Counted from the stretch's first letter, positions 26,294 through 35,088 are shown. The stretch: 64,000 nucleotides of DNA from Pelobacter propionicus DSM 2379 (GCF_000015045.1 NC_008609.1:1233344-1297343); one strand, 5' to 3'. Notes: generated by a model not told the origin, from the sequence alone. Numbers and translations: made by a program.

Positions 26294-26819
26294 ATGAAGG
26301 ACGTATCCTCATGAGTCCTGTCTGCCGTGCTATTGCTCCGTATATGCTCCCCTGAGCGGGCGTTTTGGCTTTGTTGGCTGGGGCGCTGCTCAGGTGGGTT
26401 GTGGGGGTATTTGTGATCCCGTCAGCGCGGACGACCTTTTTCCATGTTTCTGAAATGTTTTTCATTTTCCGCCGGTTGGATTCTGATTTATCCCTGGATG
26501 TAACCACCTCAATAAAACAATAGTTGATTGACATAGGCCAATCAGTTGTTAATCTCACACCTGTATGCGTGAAATTTTTCCCGCACAATCTGAATCAATG
26601 CACCAAATATGGTCGGGATGGGTGCCAACGGTTCCGTTCGCTGGTGGCGTGAAAGCGAATGGCGAGAGTTGCTTCTGCCCGTTTCTGGTACGTGCGGCGG
26701 CCGAAAATACTGAAATCAAGGGTTGACAACGGTAGTTTCTTTAGTTAGAGTTTGGACGGGTTTAGAACTTTAGATAGAGGGGTTGGAACGCATGTTGTAA
26801 TACCAAAGGAGGAGATTTT
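26294..26819. other. 525-base intergenic region before the exported ethanolamine system
   Basis: No supportable protein gene. It carries an inverted repeat TGATTG-N8-CAATCA (26525-26544) that could be an operator, and a good promoter (26723-26751). Short repeats of the form TTTAGnTAGAG follow the promoter. No tRNA or riboswitch is seen; in particular there is no cobalamin aptamer. Confidence 0.6.
26723..26751 (+). promoter_or_regulatory. sigma70-type promoter for the binding protein-porin-EutBC genes
   Basis: TTGACA (26723-26728), a 17-base spacer, then TAGAGT (26746-26751), which matches TATAAT at four of six bases. It lies about 70 bases before the ATG at 26820. A TTGGAACG-N4-TTGTA stretch at 26783-26799 recalls a sigma54 promoter but is too close to the start codon. 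Confidence 0.6.
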
Positions 26820-27920
26820 ATGAGAACGATGTCCCTTGTGTCTATCGGCTTATTCATTGCGGTTGTCTTGTGTGGGATTCATCCCGCTTGGGCAGTTCAG
26901 CAGGAGACCATTCGCATTACCTGCTGGGAGGGGTATGCGGACACGGCGTTTGTTGATGATTTCAAGGCCATAATAAAGAAGAAGTACAACATAAATGTGG
27001 ACGTGAAACCCTCCTACGCAACCGGTCAAGAAGATTTCTACAATGCCGCCAAGAACGGCACCGCTGACCTCATTTCCCCCCCCGCCGACATGGCAAAATC
27101 TTCCAAGTTCAACTTTTTCAGAAAAGGGCGAGTGGTACTGGCTCCCCTTGACATGATAAATATTCCCAATGCAGCACATATGCTGCCGTTTTTCACGGCG
27201 GACACGTCTCTTGGCGTGGCTGGGAAGCGCTATGGCCTTCCCTATAACTGTGGTCCCTACGGGTTGGCGTTCAATGCCGACGTCGTCAAGGAGACTCCGT
27301 CAAGCTGGAATATATTCTGGGATCCGCAGTATGCCGGCAAATACACTATCAATAACAACTTCCATAAGGTCAATATCTGGATCACGGCCCTTGCACTCGG
27401 CTATAAGTACGAGGATCTGTTCGATATCGACCGGCTTGACCGTAGCAGGATCCAGCCCAGGTTGAATGAACTGGTCAAAGGGGCCAAGAGCCTCTGGGAC
27501 GGGGAAGCCAATGCTGACGAATTCCCCCAGTTGTCGTTGGCCACCACCTGGGGATTTGCGGTGGTGAAGGCAAATCAGAAGGGCGGCAACTGGAAACTGG
27601 CCACCGCGAAGGAAGGCGGAAGTGCCTGGATTGACTACTGGTGCATTACCCATGCAGCAAAAGGGATGAAGAAAAAACTGTGCGAAGAGTGGATCAATCT
27701 GCACCTGTCCCCCAAATACCAGGCAGCGGTTGTCAAGCAGCAGGGCGTCTCGCCGGTGGTCGACAATGTGGGTGATCTGGTGAGCGCTGAGGAGAGAAGC
27801 CTCTTCAATGTGGGCAACAACGACTACTTTAAGACCGTGGCAATCTGGCGGGTCATGGACAAGAAAACCGAGAAGGCCTTTGGTGAGATGTGGGAGATGG
27901 CAAAAAAACAGAGGCAGTAA
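26820..27920 (+). CDS. orphan periplasmic solute-binding protein, PotD-like
   Basis: A 366-residue protein with a Sec signal peptide ending at AWA (about residue 25). The mature part begins IRITCWEGYADTAFVDDFKAIIKKKYNINVDV, a spermidine/putrescine-type (family 1) binding protein fold, with YGLPYNCGPYGLAFNADVV and WDPQYAGKYTI typical of PotD relatives. No polyamine permease or ATPase is nearby, so it is an orphan. In the mxa locus of methylotrophs a binding protein homologue (MxaJ) accompanies the periplasmic enzyme; this gene may be its counterpart here. Ligand (ethanolamine, choline or polyamine) is unknown. AAAGGAGGAG precedes the ATG. Confidence 0.85.
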   Translation: MRTMSLVSIGLFIAVVLCGIHPAWAVQQETIRITCWEGYADTAFVDDFKAIIKKKYNINVDVKPSYATGQEDFYNAAKNGTADLISPPADMAKSSKFNFFRKGRVVLAPLDMINIPNAAHMLPFFTADTSLGVAGKRYGLPYNCGPYGLAFNADVVKETPSSWNIFWDPQYAGKYTINNNFHKVNIWITALALGYKYEDLFDIDRLDRSRIQPRLNELVKGAKSLWDGEANADEFPQLSLATTWGFAVVKANQKGGNWKLATAKEGGSAWIDYWCITHAAKGMKKKLCEEWINLHLSPKYQAAVVKQQGVSPVVDNVGDLVSAEERSLFNVGNNDYFKTVAIWRVMDKKTEKAFGEMWEMAKKQRQ

Positions 27921-28097
27921 ATGCCCTGTGCCAAGGGCTCTGCCAGGTATCCCAACACCTTCAACCGAGAAAATGGTCCGGAAGGACATGGTCGGCAGTC
28001 GTTTCGTCGACGAGAATCCATAAAGGTTTAGAACGGGCCAGAAAGGGACGTGGAGCATGAGGGAACTACCATACTACAAGGAGCAAAGGAGGGTAAC

Positions 28098-28925
28098 ATG
28101 AAGGCATCGTTAAGAACACTGGCTTTGAGTTTGATGTTTGCCGTTGGAATGGGGGTGGGTACGTATGCCCATGCGCAGGACGCGGTAGCGGAACCGGCAC
28201 CGCCAGCCGGGTATAAACTGATCCCCGAGGATCTCACCGCCGACTTGAACGTGTCGCTCTACACGCAATACGTCTGGCGTGGATACGCGCTCAGCAAAGA
28301 CAGTCTGGTCATCTTTCCCACCCTGACCGTGGGCTACAAGGGATTTGCCTTTAATGTCTGGACGGATCTTGATACCGATTACGATGGTCTCGGGCCGGCA
28401 GGAGATTCGCACAACTGCAGGTTGTGGGAAACGGACTATGTCCTTACCTACAGCAACTCCTATGAGCCGTGGAAACTGAACTACACCCTGGGATGGATCT
28501 ACTACGACACGGATGGTACTGATGGTCTCACCCCCACCAAGAGCCAGGAGCTCTTTGTAACCCTCGGCCTGGATACGTTGCTTAAACCAACGTTCAGCGT
28601 CTTTCAGGAGATTGAAACAGGCCACGCCTGGTACTTCCAGTTGGGGCTTTCCCACAGCTTGGCCGTCTACAAGGACTGGTCCCTGGACCTAGCGGGAACG
28701 GTCAGCTACCTCAACAATAAATCAACCAACGACTTTTCCGATTTCCATGACGGCAACATCTCGGCCGGCCTGAAGATTCCGCTGAACAAATACCTCTCGA
28801 TTACGCCCAAGATTCAGTACTCGTTCCCGCTCAGTTCAGCCGCTTCCAAAGATATCGAGGCAGGCAGCCTGACTCGCGCGCACAACTTCGTTTACGGGGG
28901 TATTATATTCGACCTGGCAATCTAG
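28098..28925 (+). CDS. TorF-family putative outer-membrane porin
   Basis: A 275-residue protein with a Sec signal peptide (MKASLRTLALSLMFAVGMGVGTYAHAQ). The mature protein alternates aromatic and polar residues as a beta barrel does, and contains the TorF/Gcw_chp signature DLNVSLYTQYVWRGYALSKDS and the aromatic-ended C terminus NFVYGGIIFDLAI. Such proteins are proposed outer-membrane channels. AAGGAGGGTAAC precedes ATG 28098. Lying between a binding protein and an exported EutBC, it may admit the substrate. Confidence 0.85.
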   Translation: MKASLRTLALSLMFAVGMGVGTYAHAQDAVAEPAPPAGYKLIPEDLTADLNVSLYTQYVWRGYALSKDSLVIFPTLTVGYKGFAFNVWTDLDTDYDGLGPAGDSHNCRLWETDYVLTYSNSYEPWKLNYTLGWIYYDTDGTDGLTPTKSQELFVTLGLDTLLKPTFSVFQEIETGHAWYFQLGLSHSLAVYKDWSLDLAGTVSYLNNKSTNDFSDFHDGNISAGLKIPLNKYLSITPKIQYSFPLSSAASKDIEAGSLTRAHNFVYGGIIFDLAI

Positions 28926-28977
28926 CCCCTGCTGACTTGTCGAGAGCCATACCAACTGACAAAGGAGGTTCCAGAGT

Positions 28978-31260
28978 ATGAAACGATTGTTTTTGATTGC
29001 AGCGATGCTTGTCGTTGGAATTCTGACGTTGAGCACGAACAGCCATGCCATTGCAATAAAAAGCGTAAAACCGGGTGAGGATGTTTTCAAGTACATCCAA
29101 CGGGTCAAAGGCTCGTTTGATCAGGTGCTGTATCAGCAGGTGATCGGCGCGTCAAACGCCTTCAAGGAGGGGGACAAGACCATCGGCGTAGCCGCCGATA
29201 CCAATACCAGCCGAGAAAACGCCCGGAAGCTTTTGGCAAATACCAAAATCAAGGATATCACCAATCACCCCTTGCATAATGACGACCTTTACAAGTTTAT
29301 CGCCAAGTCCGTTGATCCTGCCCAGTACGCTAAAATTAAAGACTGGACAATGGGCAGGATGAAAGCCTTCCTGCTGGACAAATCGGAAGCCGAAATCAAG
29401 TCGGTCATGTACGGCATGAACAGCGAAGTGGTCGGCTGTCTGCCCAAGCTGATGAGCAACAAGGAACTGATCGCGGTCAACCGGAAGATCTTCAACCCGC
29501 TTCCCGGAACCAAGATCGGCGCCAAAGGGTATCTGAGCGCACGCATCCAGCCCAACTCACCCACTGACGATCCCGAAGAGATCATGATGCAGGTGCTTTC
29601 TGCATTCTCATACGGCGTTGGCGATCTGGTGCTTGGCACCAACCCGGTGGACGGAACGAAAGAACAAACTGCACGGGTAGAGGCATCCCTCAAGGATGTG
29701 GTCGATACGTTCAAACTGAACGGTACCATTCCTTGGTGCGTCCTGGCCCATATTGACGTTCAGAGGGAGATATTCAACGAGAAACCGGAACTGATTGACT
29801 GCATGTTCCAGAGCCTTGCAGGAACCGATACGGCAAACAAGACGTTCGACATTTCCGTCGAGAAGATGGTCGACCACGCCAAGTCCCGCGCCGGACAGAG
29901 ATACGGTCTCTATTTCGAGACCGGTCAGGGCTCCGATTTCACCAACGGCGGTGCCGAAGGCGTCGACATGGTCGTACTCGAATCCCGCAAGTACGGGATG
30001 GCACGCGGTCTGCAGCAGGTTCTTGCCCAGGTTCAGCCCCAGGGTGCATATCTCCATGTCAATGATGTGGCCGGTTTCATCGGACCGGAAGTGTTCCGCA
30101 CCAAGGAACAACTGGTGCGCTGCTGCCTGGAAGACATCCTGATGGGCAAACTGCAGGGGATCACGATAGGTCTGGATATCTGTTCCACTCTGCACATGTC
30201 GGTAAGCCTTGACGACCTGGAGTGGTGCCAGGACCAGATCATGCCGGCAAATCCTGCCTATCTTATGGCTCTTCCCACCAGAAACGACCCGATGCTCAGC
30301 TATCTGACCACCAGCTATCAGGATCATGTGCGTATCCGCAGCAAGTTCGGCTACAAGGTTAACGATACCATGTGGGACTTCTTCAAGCGCATCCAGGTTA
30401 TCGACAAGAACGGCAAGCCGACCAAGCATTTCGGCGATCCGATCTGGGTCTACTACCAGTATTGCAAAGCCAAGGGTGACACACGCTCCCAGCAGGAAAT
30501 CATGGCCGAAGGCAAGCAGAAGTTCGACGCCATCCACAACACCTGGCTCAAGACCGGTAACAAGGTGCCTCTGGCATCCGGTTACGGAAAGAACATCTGG
30601 GACCTGAATCCGCAACTGGACAAGAAGATCCGTGAACTCTACGCCGACGCCAAAAAAGCCATCTGGGCCGAATTTACGCCGGAATTTCTCAAGAGCGTGC
30701 CTGACTCGGTTCAGCTGGGAACCCTGTCCAAGGATCGCGAAAACTACATCGTGCATCCCGAAACCGGTGAACAGCTGAACAAACAGTCTGTCGCGACTCT
30801 TCAGAAACTGCGTGATTCCTGGCAGGGGCAGACACCTGACGTGCAGATCGTCGTCTCCGATGGTTTGAACGCCAAGTCGATCATGGCTCCTGAGCATACG
30901 CTGCCGTACATCACGGCGCTGAGAAAAGAACTGCAGGCCGCAGGGTTGACCGCTGACAAGAAAAACATCGTCATCAGCAGTGGCCGCGTACGCGCAGGCT
31001 ACATGGTCGGTGATGTTCTGTTCAACAATGCCGATCCTGGAAAAGCCCGCGCCGTTGTTCATATCATTGGCGAACGCCCGGGTACGGGGCAGGACGCCTT
31101 CTCGGTATATATTGCCGCTCCCAAGGGAAAAGTATGGGCAGAGAAGAAGGTAGACCACAATATCGTGAAAGTGCAGTCCGGTATCTCCAAACAGGCTACC
31201 AAGCCTGCGGACGCAGCTAAACAGACCGTCAAACTGATCAAGGAATTGATGGCAAGCTAA
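28978..31260 (+). CDS. exported single-chain ethanolamine ammonia-lyase (EutB-EutC fusion)
   Basis: A 760-residue protein. Residues 1-24 are a clear Sec signal peptide (hydrophobic core, SHA cleavage site, no twin arginine). Residues about 27-490 match EutB; residues known in the enzyme to bind substrate or cofactor are kept: Arg189 and Gln191 (SARIQPN), Asn222 (GVGDLVLGTNP), Glu314 (YFETGQGS), Phe367 (GFIGPE), Asp400 (GLDICST). Residues about 540-725 match EutC, with DREnYIVHPETGEQL, VQIVVSDGLN, SGRVRAGYMVGD and GERPGTGQ at 698-705. The normal enzyme is cytosolic with two separate subunits and uses adenosylcobalamin to make acetaldehyde and ammonia. GGAGG precedes the ATG. Confidence 0.9.
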   Translation: MKRLFLIAAMLVVGILTLSTNSHAIAIKSVKPGEDVFKYIQRVKGSFDQVLYQQVIGASNAFKEGDKTIGVAADTNTSRENARKLLANTKIKDITNHPLHNDDLYKFIAKSVDPAQYAKIKDWTMGRMKAFLLDKSEAEIKSVMYGMNSEVVGCLPKLMSNKELIAVNRKIFNPLPGTKIGAKGYLSARIQPNSPTDDPEEIMMQVLSAFSYGVGDLVLGTNPVDGTKEQTARVEASLKDVVDTFKLNGTIPWCVLAHIDVQREIFNEKPELIDCMFQSLAGTDTANKTFDISVEKMVDHAKSRAGQRYGLYFETGQGSDFTNGGAEGVDMVVLESRKYGMARGLQQVLAQVQPQGAYLHVNDVAGFIGPEVFRTKEQLVRCCLEDILMGKLQGITIGLDICSTLHMSVSLDDLEWCQDQIMPANPAYLMALPTRNDPMLSYLTTSYQDHVRIRSKFGYKVNDTMWDFFKRIQVIDKNGKPTKHFGDPIWVYYQYCKAKGDTRSQQEIMAEGKQKFDAIHNTWLKTGNKVPLASGYGKNIWDLNPQLDKKIRELYADAKKAIWAEFTPEFLKSVPDSVQLGTLSKDRENYIVHPETGEQLNKQSVATLQKLRDSWQGQTPDVQIVVSDGLNAKSIMAPEHTLPYITALRKELQAAGLTADKKNIVISSGRVRAGYMVGDVLFNNADPGKARAVVHIIGERPGTGQDAFSVYIAAPKGKVWAEKKVDHNIVKVQSGISKQATKPADAAKQTVKLIKELMAS

Positions 31261-31270
31261 ACACTGAATG

Positions 31271-31313
31271 GCCCCAAAGAGGCATCTTTACGGTGTCTCT
31301 TTGGGGCTTTCTT
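31271..31313 (+). terminator. rho-independent terminator after the EutBC fusion gene
   Basis: GCCCCAAAGAG (31271-31281) pairs perfectly with CTCTTTGGGGC (31297-31307) across a 15-base loop, followed by TTTCTT. It separates the binding protein-porin-EutBC transcript from the transporter and Mxa-like genes, or attenuates read-through. Confidence 0.88.
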
Positions 31314-31380
31314 GTGCCACCAATCAGGCGAATCGAACCCACCCGTGTAACATAATTCGTAACTCATCGAGCTTCATCCT

Positions 31381-32163
31381 ATGGATACAGAGCAAACACT
31401 AGCTCAGGCTGACTACATCATTCCTTCCCTGGCTCAAAAAATTCAACTCTATATAGCGGCGCTGAAAACGGTCCCCTTCTACCGTTATGGGGAAATCGGC
31501 AATATCTGCTACACCATTGGCAAAAACATCCTGGATGGCGTCATTCTTTTCACCATGTTTTCAATGGCTGAACAGGAACTGAAGGTTGCTGCCATACTGG
31601 GAGTGGTTGTGAAATACGCGTATCCGGGCATTAGCATGATCTCAAGTACCTGTATTTCAGGATTTATAGACCATCTGGAAGCGGTTCGCGACACCACCAG
31701 GCAGATTGCCCGCCTTATCAGGGCACAGTTAGGGGTAGCCGTGGGTCAGGCCCTGGGTGCCGTTTGCCTGTTACTCTGTTTTCCTCCCGTATTTACGTTC
31801 TTTTTCGCCAGTGTATCCTTTAAGGCCTATCTGCTGGTGGCAATCTACCTGCTGCACCACGTGTGTGACGGATCGTCGCAAATCATCGAGGGCAGAACCT
31901 GGTTCAAGATCATCGAAATAAAAATCCGCAGAGGGCACAATGCGAAGCTTTCCCAGAATTTCTGGGTAATATATACTCTGGCCCAAAACTTTCAGCTTCT
32001 TTTGGGGCAACTCTTCATCTGGTCTGCCTTGGGCATAACCAGCGAGTTCTCCCCTGATCTGACATCTGTCGCTTTGAGCATTACCGTCTATTGCGGCTTT
32101 TTCTGCGTCGTTATTTCGAAATTCATTCTTCCCGCTGCCTACAAGCTAAAGCTCTGCTCCTGA
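31381..32163 (+). CDS. integral membrane protein of unknown family
   Basis: A 260-residue protein that I do not recognise. It has about five hydrophobic segments (around residues 50-75, 80-100, 118-145, 147-165, 205-255) and ends KFILPAAYKLKLCS. Polar stretches between them include HLEAVRDTTRQIARLIRAQLG and EIKIRRGHNAKLSQN, likely cytoplasmic. The start codon lacks a clear ribosome site. It lies directly after the EutBC terminator and 25 bases before the ABC ATPase gene, so it probably belongs to the transporter-Mxa transcript and may serve as a permease or anchor. Confidence 0.7.
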   Translation: MDTEQTLAQADYIIPSLAQKIQLYIAALKTVPFYRYGEIGNICYTIGKNILDGVILFTMFSMAEQELKVAAILGVVVKYAYPGISMISSTCISGFIDHLEAVRDTTRQIARLIRAQLGVAVGQALGAVCLLLCFPPVFTFFFASVSFKAYLLVAIYLLHHVCDGSSQIIEGRTWFKIIEIKIRRGHNAKLSQNFWVIYTLAQNFQLLLGQLFIWSALGITSEFSPDLTSVALSITVYCGFFCVVISKFILPAAYKLKLCS

Positions 32164-32188
32164 TAACTGTCTGACTCCTGGTTTTCCT

Positions 32189-32950
32189 ATGCTTGTCGTT
32201 GACACACTTCATTTTTCCATTGATGGCAAAAAGATTCTGGATGGCATATCCGCATGTTTCGAGCCGCGCAAGATTCATGGGATCATCGGTCCGAACGGAT
32301 CCGGCAAATCCACCCTGTTGAAGAATATCTGCAGGCTCTGGGAGCCGCAGTCCGGGGCTATCGTTCTCAACGGCAAAAATCTGGCCAAGATGCCTCGGAA
32401 AGAACTGAGCACGCTGGTTACCCTGGTTCCGCAGAACACGACCATCGGTTTTCCCGTATCGGTGTTCGACATCGTAGCCATGGGGCGAAACCCGCATCTG
32501 GGAAGGTTCGAGGGGGTAGGGCCGAGGGACCGGGAAATTATCGAGCGGGCGCTATGGCAGACCAATATCCATGCCCTGAAGGATAGAAACATCAACGAAT
32601 TGTCCGGCGGAGAGGGGCAACTGGCGATAATCGCCCGGGCTATCGCGACCGAGGCGCCTCTGATACTGCTGGATGAGCCGACCTCGGAACTTGACGTCAA
32701 GCACACGCTGGAGATCGTCAAGCTGTTATGCGAACTCAAGGATCAGGGCAAAACCATACTGGTGACCATCCATGACCTGAATCTGGCCAGAAAGTTGTGT
32801 GATACAATTACGATATTGTGCGCCGGGAAGTTGTTTTTCTCGGGCGCTCCGGAGGACGCCTTTTCCGAGGAAAACATCAGCCAGGTTTTTCAGGTGAGGG
32901 TGAGGGAGTACAAACACGATGGCACGACCTTCCTTGATTTCCGTTCCTAA
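32189..32950 (+). CDS. FecE/BtuD-type ABC transporter ATP-binding protein
   Basis: A 253-residue ATPase of the iron-siderophore/cobalamin uptake class. Walker A is GPNGSGKS (34-41), the signature is LSGGEGQ (variant of LSGGQ), Walker B is LILLDEP, and the switch histidine is in VTIHD. The MGRNPHLGRF block is typical of FecE/BtuD proteins. Together with the next two genes it makes a complete importer. The substrate class could be a corrinoid, siderophore or heme; the neighbourhood argues for a corrinoid. Confidence 0.92.
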   Translation: MLVVDTLHFSIDGKKILDGISACFEPRKIHGIIGPNGSGKSTLLKNICRLWEPQSGAIVLNGKNLAKMPRKELSTLVTLVPQNTTIGFPVSVFDIVAMGRNPHLGRFEGVGPRDREIIERALWQTNIHALKDRNINELSGGEGQLAIIARAIATEAPLILLDEPTSELDVKHTLEIVKLLCELKDQGKTILVTIHDLNLARKLCDTITILCAGKLFFSGAPEDAFSEENISQVFQVRVREYKHDGTTFLDFRS

Positions 32951-32969
32951 GAGCATCGAAACATCCGCC

Positions 32970-34001
32970 ATGCGAAGCTGTCGGATACTCAGCGCACTTC
33001 TCGCGTTCTGCTGTCTGGTTGCCTGTGCCCCCCCGTCCGGGGTGAATCACGGTCAGAAAGCGGTTCCCCCCCTTGATATGCACAGGTTGATCACAGAGCT
33101 GAGCCATGTCAGGGGCAAAACCCAGGCTGAAGGCGCATGGCCCCGAAAAATACGCTACAGCTTTGATGTGCATGACTTGAAGACGGATACGTTCCGGCAG
33201 GAGACAAAAAGCTTTGAGATTCAGAAGAAGCCGCTGCGCATAATACCCCATGCGGTGGGCGTCGCCGAGATCTTGTGGGCAATCTGCCCGCGCGAGCGCT
33301 TGATTGCCTTTAATGATCTTACCGCTGATCCGGACTCGAGCTTTATAGCCGACAAGGCACGGCAGCAGGGCCCAATCTTCAGATCAAAACAGACGGAACT
33401 GGTGATCGGCTACCGCCCGGATCTGGTCTTTACGGTGTTTTATTCCGGTGCTGATTTCAAGGAAAAGCTCAGCCAGGCACAGATTCCCAGCTTTGAACTC
33501 GGGCATTTCGGGTCGATCGAGTCGGTACAGCGGCAGATTCTGCTCATAGGAGACGTCATCGGTGAGGAGGGCAATGCCCGTGCTCTGGTGAATCTCATGA
33601 ATGAGAGGATCCGGGACCTTAAGGCCCGGACCCCCCACAGAGATCACCCGATCCGCGTTCTGTATTATGACGAGGGGGGCTATGTTCCCGGCAGATTTTC
33701 AAATTTCAACTCGATCTGCGACATGATCGGTGCCGTCAATGTGGGGACTGAGCAGGGCATTGCATCCTGGTCGCGGATCGACTACGAAACCCTGCTCAAG
33801 TGGAACCCGGACGTCATTATCGTTCCCGATCGCAGCAAGCTGAAGGAACTGCTTGTGTCGAATCGTCTGCTGTCCCACGCCAGGGCCATACGGAGCAACT
33901 CCGTGTATGACGTCCCCGGCGTGTATCTGCGGGCTTCATCCCAATACATGCTTCTCAGCGCCGATCTGATCGCGGGGATCATCTACCGGCAGCCCCGCTA
34001 A
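32970..34001 (+). CDS. BtuF/FecB-type substrate-binding lipoprotein
   Basis: A 343-residue lipoprotein. Signal peptide MRSCRILSALLAFCCLVAC with lipobox LVAC (Cys19). The mature part has the class III binding protein layout: LRIIPHAVGVAEILWAICPRERLIAF, YRPDLVFTVF, a long connecting helix near VQRQILLIGDVIGEEGNARALVNL, and WNPDVIIVPD. I chose ATG 32970 rather than 32919 because it starts at the signal peptide and lies after the ATPase stop. It lacks clear ribosome-site support. About 80 residues more than BtuF before the first lobe, with a charged insert. Confidence 0.85.
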   Translation: MRSCRILSALLAFCCLVACAPPSGVNHGQKAVPPLDMHRLITELSHVRGKTQAEGAWPRKIRYSFDVHDLKTDTFRQETKSFEIQKKPLRIIPHAVGVAEILWAICPRERLIAFNDLTADPDSSFIADKARQQGPIFRSKQTELVIGYRPDLVFTVFYSGADFKEKLSQAQIPSFELGHFGSIESVQRQILLIGDVIGEEGNARALVNLMNERIRDLKARTPHRDHPIRVLYYDEGGYVPGRFSNFNSICDMIGAVNVGTEQGIASWSRIDYETLLKWNPDVIIVPDRSKLKELLVSNRLLSHARAIRSNSVYDVPGVYLRASSQYMLLSADLIAGIIYRQPR

Positions 34002-34007
34002 TCCGTC

Positions 34008-35036
34008 ATGGTGAAAAAGGACTATTTCATAATCGCACTCCTGATGGCCCTGGTTGTTGCCGGTGGTCTGCTCTCCCTCTCGTCGGGCTCATGGTCGATT
34101 CCTGCCTCCCATGTGGTCATGATCGTTTTGTCAAAATTGGGGCTGTACGCCGGCGCCATCAGTGACGTGGAGGCTTCCATTGTCTGGGACGGCCGGCTTC
34201 CGCGCTTTCTGGTCGCCTTTCTGGTGGGCTTTTCCCTTGGCGGAGCAGGTACGATCATGCAGGGGATATTCAAGAATCCCATGGCCAGTCCCGGAGTCAT
34301 GGGCATCGACGCAGGTGCGGCGCTGGGCGCCGTGCTGGCCATTTACCTGGGGCTTGCATCGTACTCGCTGGTGGCGCTCCCCTGCGCGGCGATCGTTTTT
34401 TCCCTGCTCACCCTGGTCATGGTCTTCGCCATCGCCACATCAGGAGGGCGGACGTCGGTTTCAACGCTGCTGCTGGCGGGCATTGCCCTCAGCCTGGTGT
34501 TCGGCGCCCTCACATCATTTGTCATTACCCTGAGCACCGCGGAGTTCGACGTTGGGCGGGTGATCGTGAACTGGCTCATGGGTGACCTTAACAACCGCTC
34601 CTGGGAGCACGTTGCCATCGTCATTCCGACCACTCTTGTCGCACTCCTGGGAACCCTCTTTTTTGCCCGGGACCTTAACCTTCTCATGCTCGGAGAAGAA
34701 ACCGCGGCAAACCTGGGAGTCAACATACGACGCGCCCGCAATGGTCTTTTGCTCTTTTCCTCCATCGAAACCGGCGGAGCCATCGCGGTGTCGGGGGTCA
34801 TCGGCTTTGTCGGGCTGGTGGCGCCGCATATCATGCGTAGCCTCACCGGACCGGACAACCGGAAGCTGATATTCTCTTCCGGGCTGCTGGCGGCGGTTTT
34901 CATTATCTACGCCGATCTTTTTGTGCGGCTGATCGTAACGGTGGACCTGAAGGTGGGGATCATCACCTCCATGCTCGGCGGCCCGTTTTTTCTCTATCTG
35001 ATCGTAAAGCACAGAAAACAGTTTGAATACATGTGA
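34008..35036 (+). CDS. FecCD/BtuC-type ABC transporter permease
   Basis: A 342-residue polytopic permease with about ten membrane helices. Family marks are WDGRLPRFLVAFLVGFSLGGAGTIMQGIFKNPMASPGVMGIDAGAALGAV near residues 57-110 and the ATPase-coupling end GVIGFVGLVAPHIMRSLTGPDNRKLI. It begins 6 bases after the binding-protein stop. This completes an importer of the cobalamin/siderophore class. The gene order ATPase, binding protein, permease is unusual but all three are present and intact. Confidence 0.94.
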   Translation: MVKKDYFIIALLMALVVAGGLLSLSSGSWSIPASHVVMIVLSKLGLYAGAISDVEASIVWDGRLPRFLVAFLVGFSLGGAGTIMQGIFKNPMASPGVMGIDAGAALGAVLAIYLGLASYSLVALPCAAIVFSLLTLVMVFAIATSGGRTSVSTLLLAGIALSLVFGALTSFVITLSTAEFDVGRVIVNWLMGDLNNRSWEHVAIVIPTTLVALLGTLFFARDLNLLMLGEETAANLGVNIRRARNGLLLFSSIETGGAIAVSGVIGFVGLVAPHIMRSLTGPDNRKLIFSSGLLAAVFIIYADLFVRLIVTVDLKVGIITSMLGGPFFLYLIVKHRKQFEYM

Positions 35037-35088
35037 ATAAGCCAGCCTGGGGCCAGGCCATGGATTCCACTACCTATCGTTGCAGTAC

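Noticed and set aside
26244-26588. Minus-strand ORF in the gap after the HPP gene
   Set aside because: Composition is unlike the neighbouring genes, there is no ribosome site, and it overlaps the HPP gene end.
26783-26799. Sigma54-like promoter TTGGAACG-N4-TTGTA before the binding protein
   Set aside because: It lacks the GC at -12 and would place transcription start inside the ribosome site, 10 bases before the ATG. The TTGACA/TAGAGT promoter upstream is better.
26820-28925. The binding protein as part of a normal polyamine ABC importer
   Set aside because: No permease or ATPase of the Pot type lies on either side; the only ABC genes nearby are of the FecCD/BtuCD class with their own binding protein.
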